From Bradyrhizobiaceae bacterium (GTDB taxonomy: Bacteria > Pseudomonadota > Alphaproteobacteria > Rhizobiales > Hyphomicrobiaceae), in contig CANJPN010000077.1 of the NCBI GenBank assembly GCA_947475855.1, forward strand, positions 1 to 15,823: DNA of 15,823 nt. The letters are read 5' to 3'. Shown in pieces: positions 7,776 through 14,585 of the stretch (its first letter is position 1; each line of letters opens with the position of its first letter). Below the pieces are notes generated by a model that ran no database searches, was not told the DNA's origin, and was given only the letters and a program-made list of their open reading frames with translations. The translations under genes were made by a program, and so were the position numbers.

Positions 7776-9061
7776 GCTGTCTCAAACCCGAGATTGCATT
7801 TCCTTCCGCCACCGGGGCGAACGGGCTCGACTACAATGCGTCACTCGACATGGTCCCCCGCGCTCCCAATCCGACCCCGCGCGACGCCAAGAACGGCGCA
7901 CGCGTGAAGCACGCCAACGTGCCGCCTGCCGGCGTCTACCTGCCCAACAATAATCGCCTGACGCCGCACATGCGCTCGCCGGAGTACGTGCAGCTTTCGA
8001 CGGCCGCCGCGATCACGCTCGGCATCATGCCCGGCAAGATGCACGGTTGCTCTTGCACGCGCTGCCTCAACCTGCTGCTGACCTATCCGGAAGGCTGCCG
8101 CGCCAACTGCGCCTATTGCGGCCTCGCCCGTCATCGCGAAGCCGACCGCGACTACGCCGACCGCAATTTCATTCGCGTGGATTGGCCCGCGGTGCCGATG
8201 GCGCAGATCATCGAGAAAGTCGCGGCCGACGGCGAGAACACGCCGTTTCATCGCATGTGCATCTCGATGATCACGCATCCGAACTCCGACGCGGATACCA
8301 TCACCGTTCTCAAGGCCTGGACCGACAGGATCGCCCCTGCGACGGTGCCCGTCTCGATCCTGTCGAACCCCACCACCATGTCCCGCAGCGACGTGAAACA
8401 GCTCCACGGCCTCGGCGCGGATATCTTCACCGTCGCGCTCGATGCGGCCACGCCCGAGATTTTCGATCGCACGCGCGGCAAGGGTGTTCAGTCGCCGCAT
8501 TCCTGGGCGAAGTACTGGGAGATCCTCGAGGACGCACGCGACATCTTCGGCCGAGAGAAGTTCGGCGCGCACATCATCGTCGGCATGGGCGAGACCGAGC
8601 ACGACATCCTGACGCTCGTACAGCGCCTTGTCGACATGGGCGGCCACAGCCACATGTTCTGCTTCTTCCCCGAGAAGGGCTCGTTGATGGATCACCTGCC
8701 CGCGACGCCGCGCGATCAGTGGCGGCGCGTGCAGGTCGCGCGCTATCTCATCGACTATCGCGGCGTGCGCGTGGATCAGATGCGCTTCGACGAGGCCGGC
8801 CGCGTGAAGGACTTCGGCATCCCCAACGCCGAATTGCAGACGATCATCGATCAGGGGCTAGCCTTCCGCACGTCCGGCTGCCCGGGCAAATTCCGCGAGG
8901 ACCTGTCGGCGTGCGACCGCCCCTACGGCGACAGCCCGCCGTCGAACATCGCGAGCTACCCCTTCCAGCCTCGTCCCGCCGACCTGCGCAAGATCCGCCA
9001 TCAGCTCGGCATGGAGAAGCCCGGCGAGGCCTACGTCGAAGGCGAAGAGATCGAGGTGTAG
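7772..9061 (+). CDS. Radical SAM protein, biotin-synthase-related (COG2516-like; candidate LipS-type subunit)
   Basis: A 429-residue radical SAM enzyme. The SAM-cluster motif C-x3-C-x2-C is at residues 109, 113 and 116 (CRANCAYC). An extra CxCxxC (93, 95, 98, in HGCSCTRC) lies just before it, and two more cysteines (370 and 381, the second followed by DRPYGDSPPS) lie near the C-terminus. These could bind an auxiliary Fe-S cluster, as expected of a sulfur-inserting enzyme; this is inference. The sequence resembles COG2516 biotin-synthase-related proteins, the second family linked to LipS1/LipS2 lipoyl synthases. The start is ATG 7772, preceded by AAGGAG at 7758-7763 (8-base spacing) and overlapping the previous stop (ATGA). 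The two proteins very probably act together. No lipoate ligase or octanoyltransferase gene lies in the window. An alternative is modification of another acyl substrate, for example a PKS product. Confidence 0.87.
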   Translation: MSCLKPEIAFPSATGANGLDYNASLDMVPRAPNPTPRDAKNGARVKHANVPPAGVYLPNNNRLTPHMRSPEYVQLSTAAAITLGIMPGKMHGCSCTRCLNLLLTYPEGCRANCAYCGLARHREADRDYADRNFIRVDWPAVPMAQIIEKVAADGENTPFHRMCISMITHPNSDADTITVLKAWTDRIAPATVPVSILSNPTTMSRSDVKQLHGLGADIFTVALDAATPEIFDRTRGKGVQSPHSWAKYWEILEDARDIFGREKFGAHIIVGMGETEHDILTLVQRLVDMGGHSHMFCFFPEKGSLMDHLPATPRDQWRRVQVARYLIDYRGVRVDQMRFDEAGRVKDFGIPNAELQTIIDQGLAFRTSGCPGKFREDLSACDRPYGDSPPSNIASYPFQPRPADLRKIRHQLGMEKPGEAYVEGEEIEV

Positions 9062-9105
9062 GCGTAAGTTTGCCATCGGGCGTGGGGGCGCCCGCGATCA
9101 TGCGG

Positions 9106-9122
9106 TCGATCCTGAGGATCGA
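9106..9122. repeat. Short palindrome downstream of the radical SAM operon
   Basis: TCGATCCT-G-AGGATCGA, 8-bp arms with a single central base, lies 45 bases after the second radical SAM stop. There is no T-run, so it is not a convincing terminator; it could be a dimeric-regulator site or chance. The rest of 9062-9307 shows no credible gene: the frame open through it runs on into the next gene out of phase and has no recognisable content. Confidence 0.25.
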
Positions 9123-9307
9123 GCACAGCGGGAAACAAGGCATAGCCCGCACCGCTGCTCCATCGTATTCTGGCTGTCCCTTGCGACGCCGGATCACGAC
9201 AGACACGGCAATCCAATGCGTGCGGTTTGTGCGAAAATCGATCGCGCCCTTGCTAACTGCGATGCGCCGGGAGATGCTCGGCGCGCTGAGCGAACCGCGG
9301 GGGGCAA

Positions 9308-10333
9308 ATGATCGATGTCGATGTGGACCTGTGCGGCAAGGCGCTGGAGCAGAAGTCGCCGCCAGTTGCTGCCATGGTGCCGGGCCTTGCCGTGCCCGTG
9401 GCCGACGTCTCAGCTGCATTGGCCGATCTTCGAGGCCGGATTGGAGGACCGAAAGACCGGCCAGCATTTCTCGAGGCGCCGTTGCGGCCTGGGTGGGGAG
9501 CTGTCTACTGGTTCTTCTCGCTGCTGTTCCTGGCTGCGGCGGCGCTGGGCTTCTTTACGCAGGGAATGAAAGAGGACTACCGCGACTTTTTCCTCGTGTT
9601 TCTGGCAGCTGCCTTTTACCTGGGGCTTCGGGGAACTGTCTGCTTCCGCTCGGGCGCAGAGACGCTCGTGGCGCGCGATGGCAGAGCGCCCGTCATCTAT
9701 CTGCGATCCTTCCGCGATGACGACGTCATGGTCCAGAAAAGCGCGCGCTTCAGCTTGAACGTCTGGCGCTTCCTTTGGACCGAGTACACGCGCTCGGGCA
9801 TCAGGCGGCTCATGTGGGACCGCGGCAAGGTTCGCATGGAGCAGGCGATCGAGGACGAGATGCAGGCGATCGGCCCGTTCATCGCGATCGGCCAGCCCGG
9901 CGAGGCGCGACCGGATTTCGGCGCGGTCCGCGCCTATTTCGAGGGTGACGACACCGCGTGGCGCGAAGCGGTTGAGAAATGGATGGATCGTGCGGTTCTG
10001 ATCATCGTCATTCCGGGCCTCACCAAAGGCCTCGGCTGGGAGCTCGAGCGCATTTTCGCTCGTTCCCATGGCAACCGCCTCGTCCTGGTGTTCCCGCCCG
10101 AGAATGAGGCGAAGCGCCGGGAACGATTGGCCACCTTGGACGGCATGTTGCCCGACACCGGTTGGCGTGCGGCCGCCGCCGCGGCTACCGGCGGCAAAGC
10201 GCTCGTCGCCATGTTCGCGGCTTCAAGTGGCGAGATCGTGCGATGCTTGGCGACGAATCCACGAGAGCGTGAGTTCGATGCGTCCGTTTTGCTGGCGCAG
10301 TATGTCCTTCTGTGCCAAGCGCCGCGGCGATGA
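9308..10333 (+). CDS. Two-transmembrane protein with a TIR-like cytoplasmic domain, function unknown
   Basis: I do not recognise this 341-residue protein as a named gene. Two hydrophobic segments are predicted at about 62-82 and 93-109, with a short charged link between them. A soluble alpha/beta region of about 210 residues follows. Its motifs in order are: VIYLRSFRDDD (129-139), GPFIAIGQPGE (189-199), a DDxxWREAVEKWM helix near 214, a hydrophobic strand LIIVIPG (231-237), GLGWELE (241-247) and the strand LVLVFPP (258-264). A first strand ending in S-F/Y-x-D-D, followed later by a strand, a small loop and W-x-x-E, recalls TIR domains (NAD-cleaving or signalling), but identity is too low to assert this by eye. 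The start at ATG 9308 follows a G-rich ribosome binding site; the next in-frame ATG (9374) lacks one. The gene converges on the solute-binding gene with 13 bases between stops. Confidence 0.75.
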   Translation: MIDVDVDLCGKALEQKSPPVAAMVPGLAVPVADVSAALADLRGRIGGPKDRPAFLEAPLRPGWGAVYWFFSLLFLAAAALGFFTQGMKEDYRDFFLVFLAAAFYLGLRGTVCFRSGAETLVARDGRAPVIYLRSFRDDDVMVQKSARFSLNVWRFLWTEYTRSGIRRLMWDRGKVRMEQAIEDEMQAIGPFIAIGQPGEARPDFGAVRAYFEGDDTAWREAVEKWMDRAVLIIVIPGLTKGLGWELERIFARSHGNRLVLVFPPENEAKRRERLATLDGMLPDTGWRAAAAAATGGKALVAMFAASSGEIVRCLATNPREREFDASVLLAQYVLLCQAPRR

Positions 10334-10346
10334 GCTGATGAGGGGC

Positions 10347-11324
10347 TCACTGCTCCATCGTGTATCCGCTCTCTTTCACGATCGGCCCCCACTGGGCTGT
10401 GTTCTCGCGCATGATCTCGACGAGCCGGGCAGGACTTGTGCCCGTCGGCACCAAGCCGAATGTGTCGAGGCGCTTCTTCACGTCGGCGTCTTTGATGGTC
10501 GCGACAACAGCCGCGTTTATCCGTTCGAGCACTGCAGCCGGCGTTTTCGCAGGCGCCCACAAGCCATACCAGGCTTCGCCGTCGATACCGACGCCCGCCT
10601 CGATGAACGTCGGCACGTCGGGCAGGAACGGTGAACGGCTGCGGCTGGGCACGCCGACGATGCGCACGGTTCCGCCGCGATGCTGCTGGATAGCATCCGA
10701 CAACGCCACCACGGCGATCGGAATTTGCCCGGCGACGAGATCGTTCATCACCAGCGCGCCGCCGCGATAAGGCAGCCGTCGCATGTCGACGCCGATCTGC
10801 TTGGCCAGCGCCACGCCGACGAAATGCGGAATGGTTCCGACCGCGGGTATGCCGTAGGTCGCCTTATCCGGATTGGCCTTCGCCCATCGGACGAGTTCCG
10901 GCAGCGATGCAATACCGGAAGCATTCGAAACCGCGATGCAAAACTCGATCGACGTCAGGTGCGCGATGGGCTCGAAATCCTTGAACGGATCGTAGCCCGG
11001 CGCCTTGTGAACGAGCGGCATCAGCCACATCGTCGGACCCGTCGTCATCAGCAGCGTGTCGCCGTCAGGAGCCGCCGTCTTCACGGATTGAATGCCGATG
11101 CGGCCGTCGGCTCCCGTGCGGTTTTCCACGATCACCGTGCGCCCGAGCGCGGGGCCGAGCTTTTCCGCGATCACGCGCGACAGGGCATCTCCACCGCCGC
11201 CCGCTGCGAACGGGAATACGAGCTTGATCGGAGCGCCGCCGGTTTGTGCGCGAAGCGAAGCAGACCCGGCGGCCAGCCCCAATGCGCTAGCGGTTCCGCC
11301 AATGAGCGAGCGTCTGGAGATCAC
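10347..11324 (-). CDS. Bug/TctC-family periplasmic solute-binding protein (second of tandem pair)
   Basis: A 325-residue extracytoplasmic binding protein of the tripartite tricarboxylate transporter (Bug) family. Family features visible are the N-terminal strand KLVFPFAAGGGGDALSR (residues 34-50), VIVENRTGADG (64-74), APDGDTLL (85-92), the YGIPAVGT loop, the LPYRGGA motif, and a C-terminal region ending near WGPIVKESG. The N-terminus carries SRRSLIGG and a hydrophobic stretch ending in LRA-Q (cleavage near residue 26), so export is expected and may be by the Tat route. I chose GTG 11324 because GAGG lies 8 bases upstream; GTG 11366, which abuts the previous stop, is an in-frame alternative that would add 14 residues before the signal peptide. 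It is co-directional with and 42 bases behind its paralogue. No TctA/TctB permease genes are in the window. The ligand is unknown; family ligands are carboxylates and related small molecules. Confidence 0.93.
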   Translation of the reverse strand: MISRRSLIGGTASALGLAAGSASLRAQTGGAPIKLVFPFAAGGGGDALSRVIAEKLGPALGRTVIVENRTGADGRIGIQSVKTAAPDGDTLLMTTGPTMWLMPLVHKAPGYDPFKDFEPIAHLTSIEFCIAVSNASGIASLPELVRWAKANPDKATYGIPAVGTIPHFVGVALAKQIGVDMRRLPYRGGALVMNDLVAGQIPIAVVALSDAIQQHRGGTVRIVGVPSRSRSPFLPDVPTFIEAGVGIDGEAWYGLWAPAKTPAAVLERINAAVVATIKDADVKKRLDTFGLVPTGTSPARLVEIMRENTAQWGPIVKESGYTMEQ

Positions 11325-11366
11325 GATACCGTCCTCTTGCGTTCGTCGTAGTGGTTTCCACGCCAC

Positions 11367-12368
11367 CTATTCCGGCTTCACGCCCGCGGCTTGCAATGCT
11401 TCGCGCCAGTACTTGGTCTGCAGCTCCACGACCTTGGTCAGCTCGGAAGGCGCGCCGCCGGCGATCGAGAAGTCCTGCTTGGCGAGCTTCTCCTGCACAT
11501 CGGGCATCACCAGCACTTTGTTGATCGCTTCGTTGAGCTTCGTGACGATCCCGCCCGGCGTGCCGTTCGGCACCATCACGCCGAACCAAGTGCCGAAGTC
11601 GAACTCCTTCATGTTGATGCCGCTCTCCTTGAACGTCGGCACTTCGGGCAGGCTCGACGACCGCTGCGCACCGGTCACGCCGAGCACGCGCACCTGGCCT
11701 GCCTTGCCTTGGGATGCAGCGACGCTCGGCGCTGTAAAGATCAGCTGGATATGCCCGCCGACAACGTCCTGCAGAGCGAGCGCCGCCCCGCGATAGGGCA
11801 CATGCAGCATGTTCACGCCGGTTGCATTGAGGAACGAAACCGCACCCAGATGCGGCGGAGTTCCGATGCCGGATGTTCCGTACTTCAGCTCGCCCGGCTT
11901 CGCCTTCGCCAGCGCGACGAGCTCTTGCGGAGATTTGGCGGGCAGCGCCGGATTGACGGCGAGGAACAGCGACGACCGAGAGGTCAGAACGACCGGCGTC
12001 AGGTCTGCCAAAGGATCGTAGTTGGCCTTCACCACGAGGTTCGGCGCTACGGTGTATGAGATATCGACCGAGAGGATCGTGTATCCGTCCGGCGCGGCCC
12101 GCACGACGCTGGTCGTCGCGAGCGTCGTGCTCGCGCCGGGGCGGTTCTCCACCACGACGGGCTTGCCCAGAATATCCGACAGCGGGGGACTGATGATACG
12201 AGCTACGATGTCCGGCACGCCACCGGCCGGGAACGGAATGACGAACGTGATGTTGCGGCTCGGATAGCTCGCGACGGCCTCTTGCGCCTTGGTCGTATTC
12301 GACGCCGCGGAGTAGACGGCGAGCGCGGAGATAGCCGCCGCAATCCGATACGGCAGTTCGATGGCCAT
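11367..12368 (-). CDS. Bug/TctC-family periplasmic solute-binding protein (first of tandem pair)
   Basis: A 333-residue paralogue of the following gene. It has an N-terminal signal peptide (hydrophobic 9-24, cleavage after about TKAQ near residue 29). Family motifs include ITFVIPFPAGG (40-50) followed by VPDIVAR, VVVENRPGAS, APDGYTIL, YGTSGIGTPPH, VPYRGAALALQD and LPEVPTF. It should bind a small organic anion in the periplasm. The start at ATG 12368 is preceded by AGGGGG (about 10 bases upstream) and gives a normal signal peptide. The frame stays open to 12482, but that extension would bury the signal peptide behind 38 unrelated residues. It is the first gene of a two-gene minus-strand unit and is divergent from the flavin monooxygenase gene across 224 bases, which suggests shared regulation and a shared substrate. 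Confidence 0.94.
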   Translation of the reverse strand: MAIELPYRIAAAISALAVYSAASNTTKAQEAVASYPSRNITFVIPFPAGGVPDIVARIISPPLSDILGKPVVVENRPGASTTLATTSVVRAAPDGYTILSVDISYTVAPNLVVKANYDPLADLTPVVLTSRSSLFLAVNPALPAKSPQELVALAKAKPGELKYGTSGIGTPPHLGAVSFLNATGVNMLHVPYRGAALALQDVVGGHIQLIFTAPSVAASQGKAGQVRVLGVTGAQRSSSLPEVPTFKESGINMKEFDFGTWFGVMVPNGTPGGIVTKLNEAINKVLVMPDVQEKLAKQDFSIAGGAPSELTKVVELQTKYWREALQAAGVKPE

Positions 12369-12530
12369 GGACGTTGTACCCCCTGGTGTTCGCCTGTGCG
12401 ATGAGACGGCGTTGATTGCCGTGACGATACACACAGCCGTTCCCCAGGAAAAGCCGACACGTAGCCGGCCGCTCCTGGACACCGGCTATGCGGCGGGTGG
12501 ACAGTCTCATTCAGACATCGACAATTCTTC

Positions 12531-12560
12531 TTGCGGATTTTTCGCTTGCGGCCGGATAAT
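12531..12560 (+). promoter_or_regulatory. Candidate sigma-70 promoter for the flavin monooxygenase gene
   Basis: TTGCGG at 12531-12536 and GATAAT at 12555-12560, with an 18-base spacer, lie in the AT-richer end of the divergent gap 12369-12592. A transcript starting near 12567 would have a leader of about 26 bases. The rest of the gap (12369-12530) has no gene-like content and should hold the promoter of the minus-strand binding-protein pair. No clear operator palindrome was found. Confidence 0.35.
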
Positions 12561-12592
12561 CCAGGCAAAACGAACTCACGCGGGGGAAGCGC

Positions 12593-13903
12593 ATGCCTCA
12601 AATGAAACTCGGCATGTTCTACTGGCAGTGCGGCCACCACCTCGCGGCCTGGCGCCACCCTGAAGGAATTGCGGACTCCGGCTCGAACCTGGCCCACCTG
12701 ATCGAATTGGCCAAGCTCGCCGAGCGCGGCCTGTTCGACATGTTCTTCATGGCCGATTCGGTCACCTGGTGGCGCGGCTCGCTGGAAGCCATGGAGCGAG
12801 ACAGCTACAGCACCTGGATCGAGCCCTTCACGCTGATGGGGGCACTATCCCAGCACACGAAGCACCTAGGGCTCGTCTGCACTGCGACGACGACTTACGA
12901 CCAGCCCTATCTGATCGCGCGCCATTTCGCATCGCTCGATCTCATCAGCGGCGGACGTGCCGGCTGGAATCTCGTTACCTCCGGCAACGCGCTTGAAGCC
13001 GAGAGTTTTGGCTTCGAAGCTCACATGGAAAAGACGGCGCGCTACCGCCGCGGCCGCGAGTTCGCGCATGTCGTCCGTGGTCTGTGGAATTCATGGGGTG
13101 ATGGCGCGTTTGTGCGCAACAAGGCGTCGGGCCTCTATATCGATCGAACCAAGCTGAATGCTTTGCAGCATCGCGGCGAGTTCTTTCGCGTGAAAGGGCC
13201 GCTGAACGTGCCGCCGTCGCCGCAAGGCGAGCCTGTCATGGTGCAGGCCGGCGCTTCCGAGGACGGCAAGGACCTCGCCGCAGAAACCGCCGAGGTGGTT
13301 TTCGGCGCGCAGACGCACATAGAGCCTGCCCGCGGGTTCTACGCCGACGTAAAGGGCCGCATGGCTAAATTTGGCCGCGATCCAGACAGTCTGAAGATCA
13401 TGCCGGGGCTGTTCGTGTGCGTCGGCCGCACGCGTGGCGAGGCCGCCGCCAGATACGAGGTGCTGCAGGATCTCATCGATCCCGTCGTCGGGCTCCAGCT
13501 ATTGTCGAAACGCCTCGAATGGGACATCACCGGCTGCGATGTCGATGGCCCATTGCCCGAGCTTCCGCACGACAAGATCAATTCGAGCCGCTCGAAGCTG
13601 ATGTACGATTTGGCCGTGCGCGAGGGCTACACGATCAAGGATCTCTACCGCCATATCGCGGGTGCGCGTGGCCACTGTCAGATCGTAGGCACACCCAAGG
13701 AGGTCGCCGACATGATGGAAGAGTGGGTGACGATGAAGGCCTGCGATGGCTTCAACATCATGCCGCCGGTCTTCCCTGGGAGCCTCGTTGAATTCGTCGA
13801 CCTCGTGATCCCCGAGCTTCAGCGGCGCGGTCTCTTCCGCACCCGCTACGAAGGCACCACGCTCCGCGCCAACCTCGGCCTCACGCGTCCGAAGTGGAGT
13901 TGA
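12593..13903 (+). CDS. NtaA/SnaA/DmoA-family flavin-dependent monooxygenase (LLM class)
   Basis: A 436-residue bacterial luciferase-like monooxygenase of the nitrilotriacetate monooxygenase group. It would use reduced FMN, supplied by a separate reductase not in the window, and O2 to oxidise a substrate, often cleaving C-N or C-S bonds. Typical features are the N-terminal MKLGMFYWQCGHH, the helix with LAERGLFDMFFMADS (about 42-56), EPFTLMGALS (around 82), the family stretch SGGRAGWNLVTS (about 120-131), YDQPYLIARHFASLD, a PVMVQAGASEDG segment, and near the C-terminus GFNIMPPVFPGSL. Length is normal for the family (430-460). The start at ATG 12593 has GGGGGA 5 bases upstream; ATG 12602 is a less well spaced alternative. 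It is divergent from the binding-protein pair, so a linked uptake-oxidation function is likely. The substrate is unknown. Confidence 0.95.
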   Translation: MPQMKLGMFYWQCGHHLAAWRHPEGIADSGSNLAHLIELAKLAERGLFDMFFMADSVTWWRGSLEAMERDSYSTWIEPFTLMGALSQHTKHLGLVCTATTTYDQPYLIARHFASLDLISGGRAGWNLVTSGNALEAESFGFEAHMEKTARYRRGREFAHVVRGLWNSWGDGAFVRNKASGLYIDRTKLNALQHRGEFFRVKGPLNVPPSPQGEPVMVQAGASEDGKDLAAETAEVVFGAQTHIEPARGFYADVKGRMAKFGRDPDSLKIMPGLFVCVGRTRGEAAARYEVLQDLIDPVVGLQLLSKRLEWDITGCDVDGPLPELPHDKINSSRSKLMYDLAVREGYTIKDLYRHIAGARGHCQIVGTPKEVADMMEEWVTMKACDGFNIMPPVFPGSLVEFVDLVIPELQRRGLFRTRYEGTTLRANLGLTRPKWS

Positions 13904-13924
13904 CCACGCCGATCCAGCGATTTT

Positions 13925-13953
13925 CCCTCTCGCCGTCGTCTACGGGGAGAGGG
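13925..13953. terminator. Hairpin repeat between convergent genes; possible two-way terminator
   Basis: CCCTCTCGCCGT, loop CGTCT, then ACGGGGAGAGGG: 12-bp arms with one mismatch, flanked by TTTT on the left and GGTCGGGATGAGGGC on the right. It sits in the 80-base gap between the stops of the monooxygenase (plus) and the GlcG-like gene (minus). On the minus strand the stem is followed by AAAA, on the plus strand by TCGGG, so it lacks a classic T-tract. The sequence matches, from memory, a dispersed intergenic repeat common in proteobacteria. It likely stabilises or ends both transcripts. Confidence 0.55.
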
Positions 13954-13983
13954 TCGGGATGAGGGCGGCCACCAGGCACCCAG

Positions 13984-14472
13984 CTACTTCAACTGGTCCG
14001 CCACCTTCGCGAGGCCGGTCTTCACGCAGTCCTCGTCCTTGTCGCCACCGGGAGCACCGCTGACACCTGCAGCACCGACGACGTCATCACCGATCTTGAT
14101 CGGCAGAGCGCCGCGACCGGTCGTAAAACCCGTCAGATATTGCGCACCCATGGCCGGGTTCTTCTTCAGCCGGTCTTCCATCTCGCCCGATGGAATTCGA
14201 AACGTCCGCGACGTGAACGCCTTCTTGAAGCTGTTCTCCATCGTATGCGGGCCGGTGTTGTCGCCGCGCAGATGCACGATCAGCTCGCCATTGCGCCCGA
14301 CCACCGCAGCCGAAACCGCGAAGCCCTTCGCTTTGCAGTCTGCCATCGCGGTGGTGGCGATCGTGAGTGCGGTGTCTACCGACAGATCCTTGCGGGCGAT
14401 CTGCGCCTCGGCGCCGCTGGCGATACCACAAGCCGCAATGGCGAGCGCAAGACGTGACGAAAGCGAATTCAT
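13984..14472 (-). CDS. Secreted GlcG/HbpS-family (DUF336-type) protein
   Basis: A 162-residue protein of the GlcG/HbpS family, small alpha/beta proteins found beside glycolate, aromatic and other catabolic genes; HbpS binds heme and interacts with a sensor kinase, while most members have no defined role. Visible family features are the early helix LSVDTALTIATTAMADCKAKG, the strand-turn-strand AAVVGRNGELIVHLRGD (about 55-71), the FTSRTFRIPSGE block, and the glycine-rich end GALPIKIGDDVVGAAGVSGAPGGDKDEDC (given here in outline). The N-terminus is a signal peptide with likely cleavage after AEA at residue 23; an IAAC lipobox at 12-15 is a weaker alternative that would make it a lipoprotein. The start is supported by GGGAGGAA just upstream of the ATG. 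It lies 113 bases behind the FAH-family gene on the same strand and probably forms an operon with it. Confidence 0.88.
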   Translation of the reverse strand: MNSLSSRLALAIAACGIASGAEAQIARKDLSVDTALTIATTAMADCKAKGFAVSAAVVGRNGELIVHLRGDNTGPHTMENSFKKAFTSRTFRIPSGEMEDRLKKNPAMGAQYLTGFTTGRGALPIKIGDDVVGAAGVSGAPGGDKDEDCVKTGLAKVADQLK

Positions 14473-14531
14473 GGCGTTCCTCCCAAACGAATGAAGGCCG
14501 CACTGATGGCGACCTTCGCAAAGCTAGTGCA

Positions 14532-14578
14532 GGAACCGTGGCGGCGGCCAGTCACAAGATGGTGTTGGCCGCCGTTCC
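14532..14578 (-). other. Hairpin between the FAH-family and GlcG-like genes
   Basis: CGGCGGCCA (14542-14550) pairs perfectly with TGGCCGCCG (14566-14574) across a 15-base loop, and GGAA / TTCC can extend the stem beyond a bulge. It begins 8 bases after the FAH-family stop in the direction of transcription. No T-run follows on the minus strand. It could protect the upstream mRNA or reduce readthrough into the GlcG-like gene. Confidence 0.35.
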
Positions 14579-14585
14579 ACTTCCC

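Noticed and set aside
8047..9720. Long frame (557 codons) overlapping the second radical SAM gene and the membrane-protein gene
   Set aside because: It shares the strand but is out of phase with two real genes. It is Arg-rich and has no ribosome binding site or family motif; the radical SAM motifs are in the other frame.
11367..12482. Longer version of the first Bug protein starting near 12482
   Set aside because: The extra 38 residues precede a normal signal peptide and are unlike the family. The ATG at 12368 has a good AGGGGG upstream.
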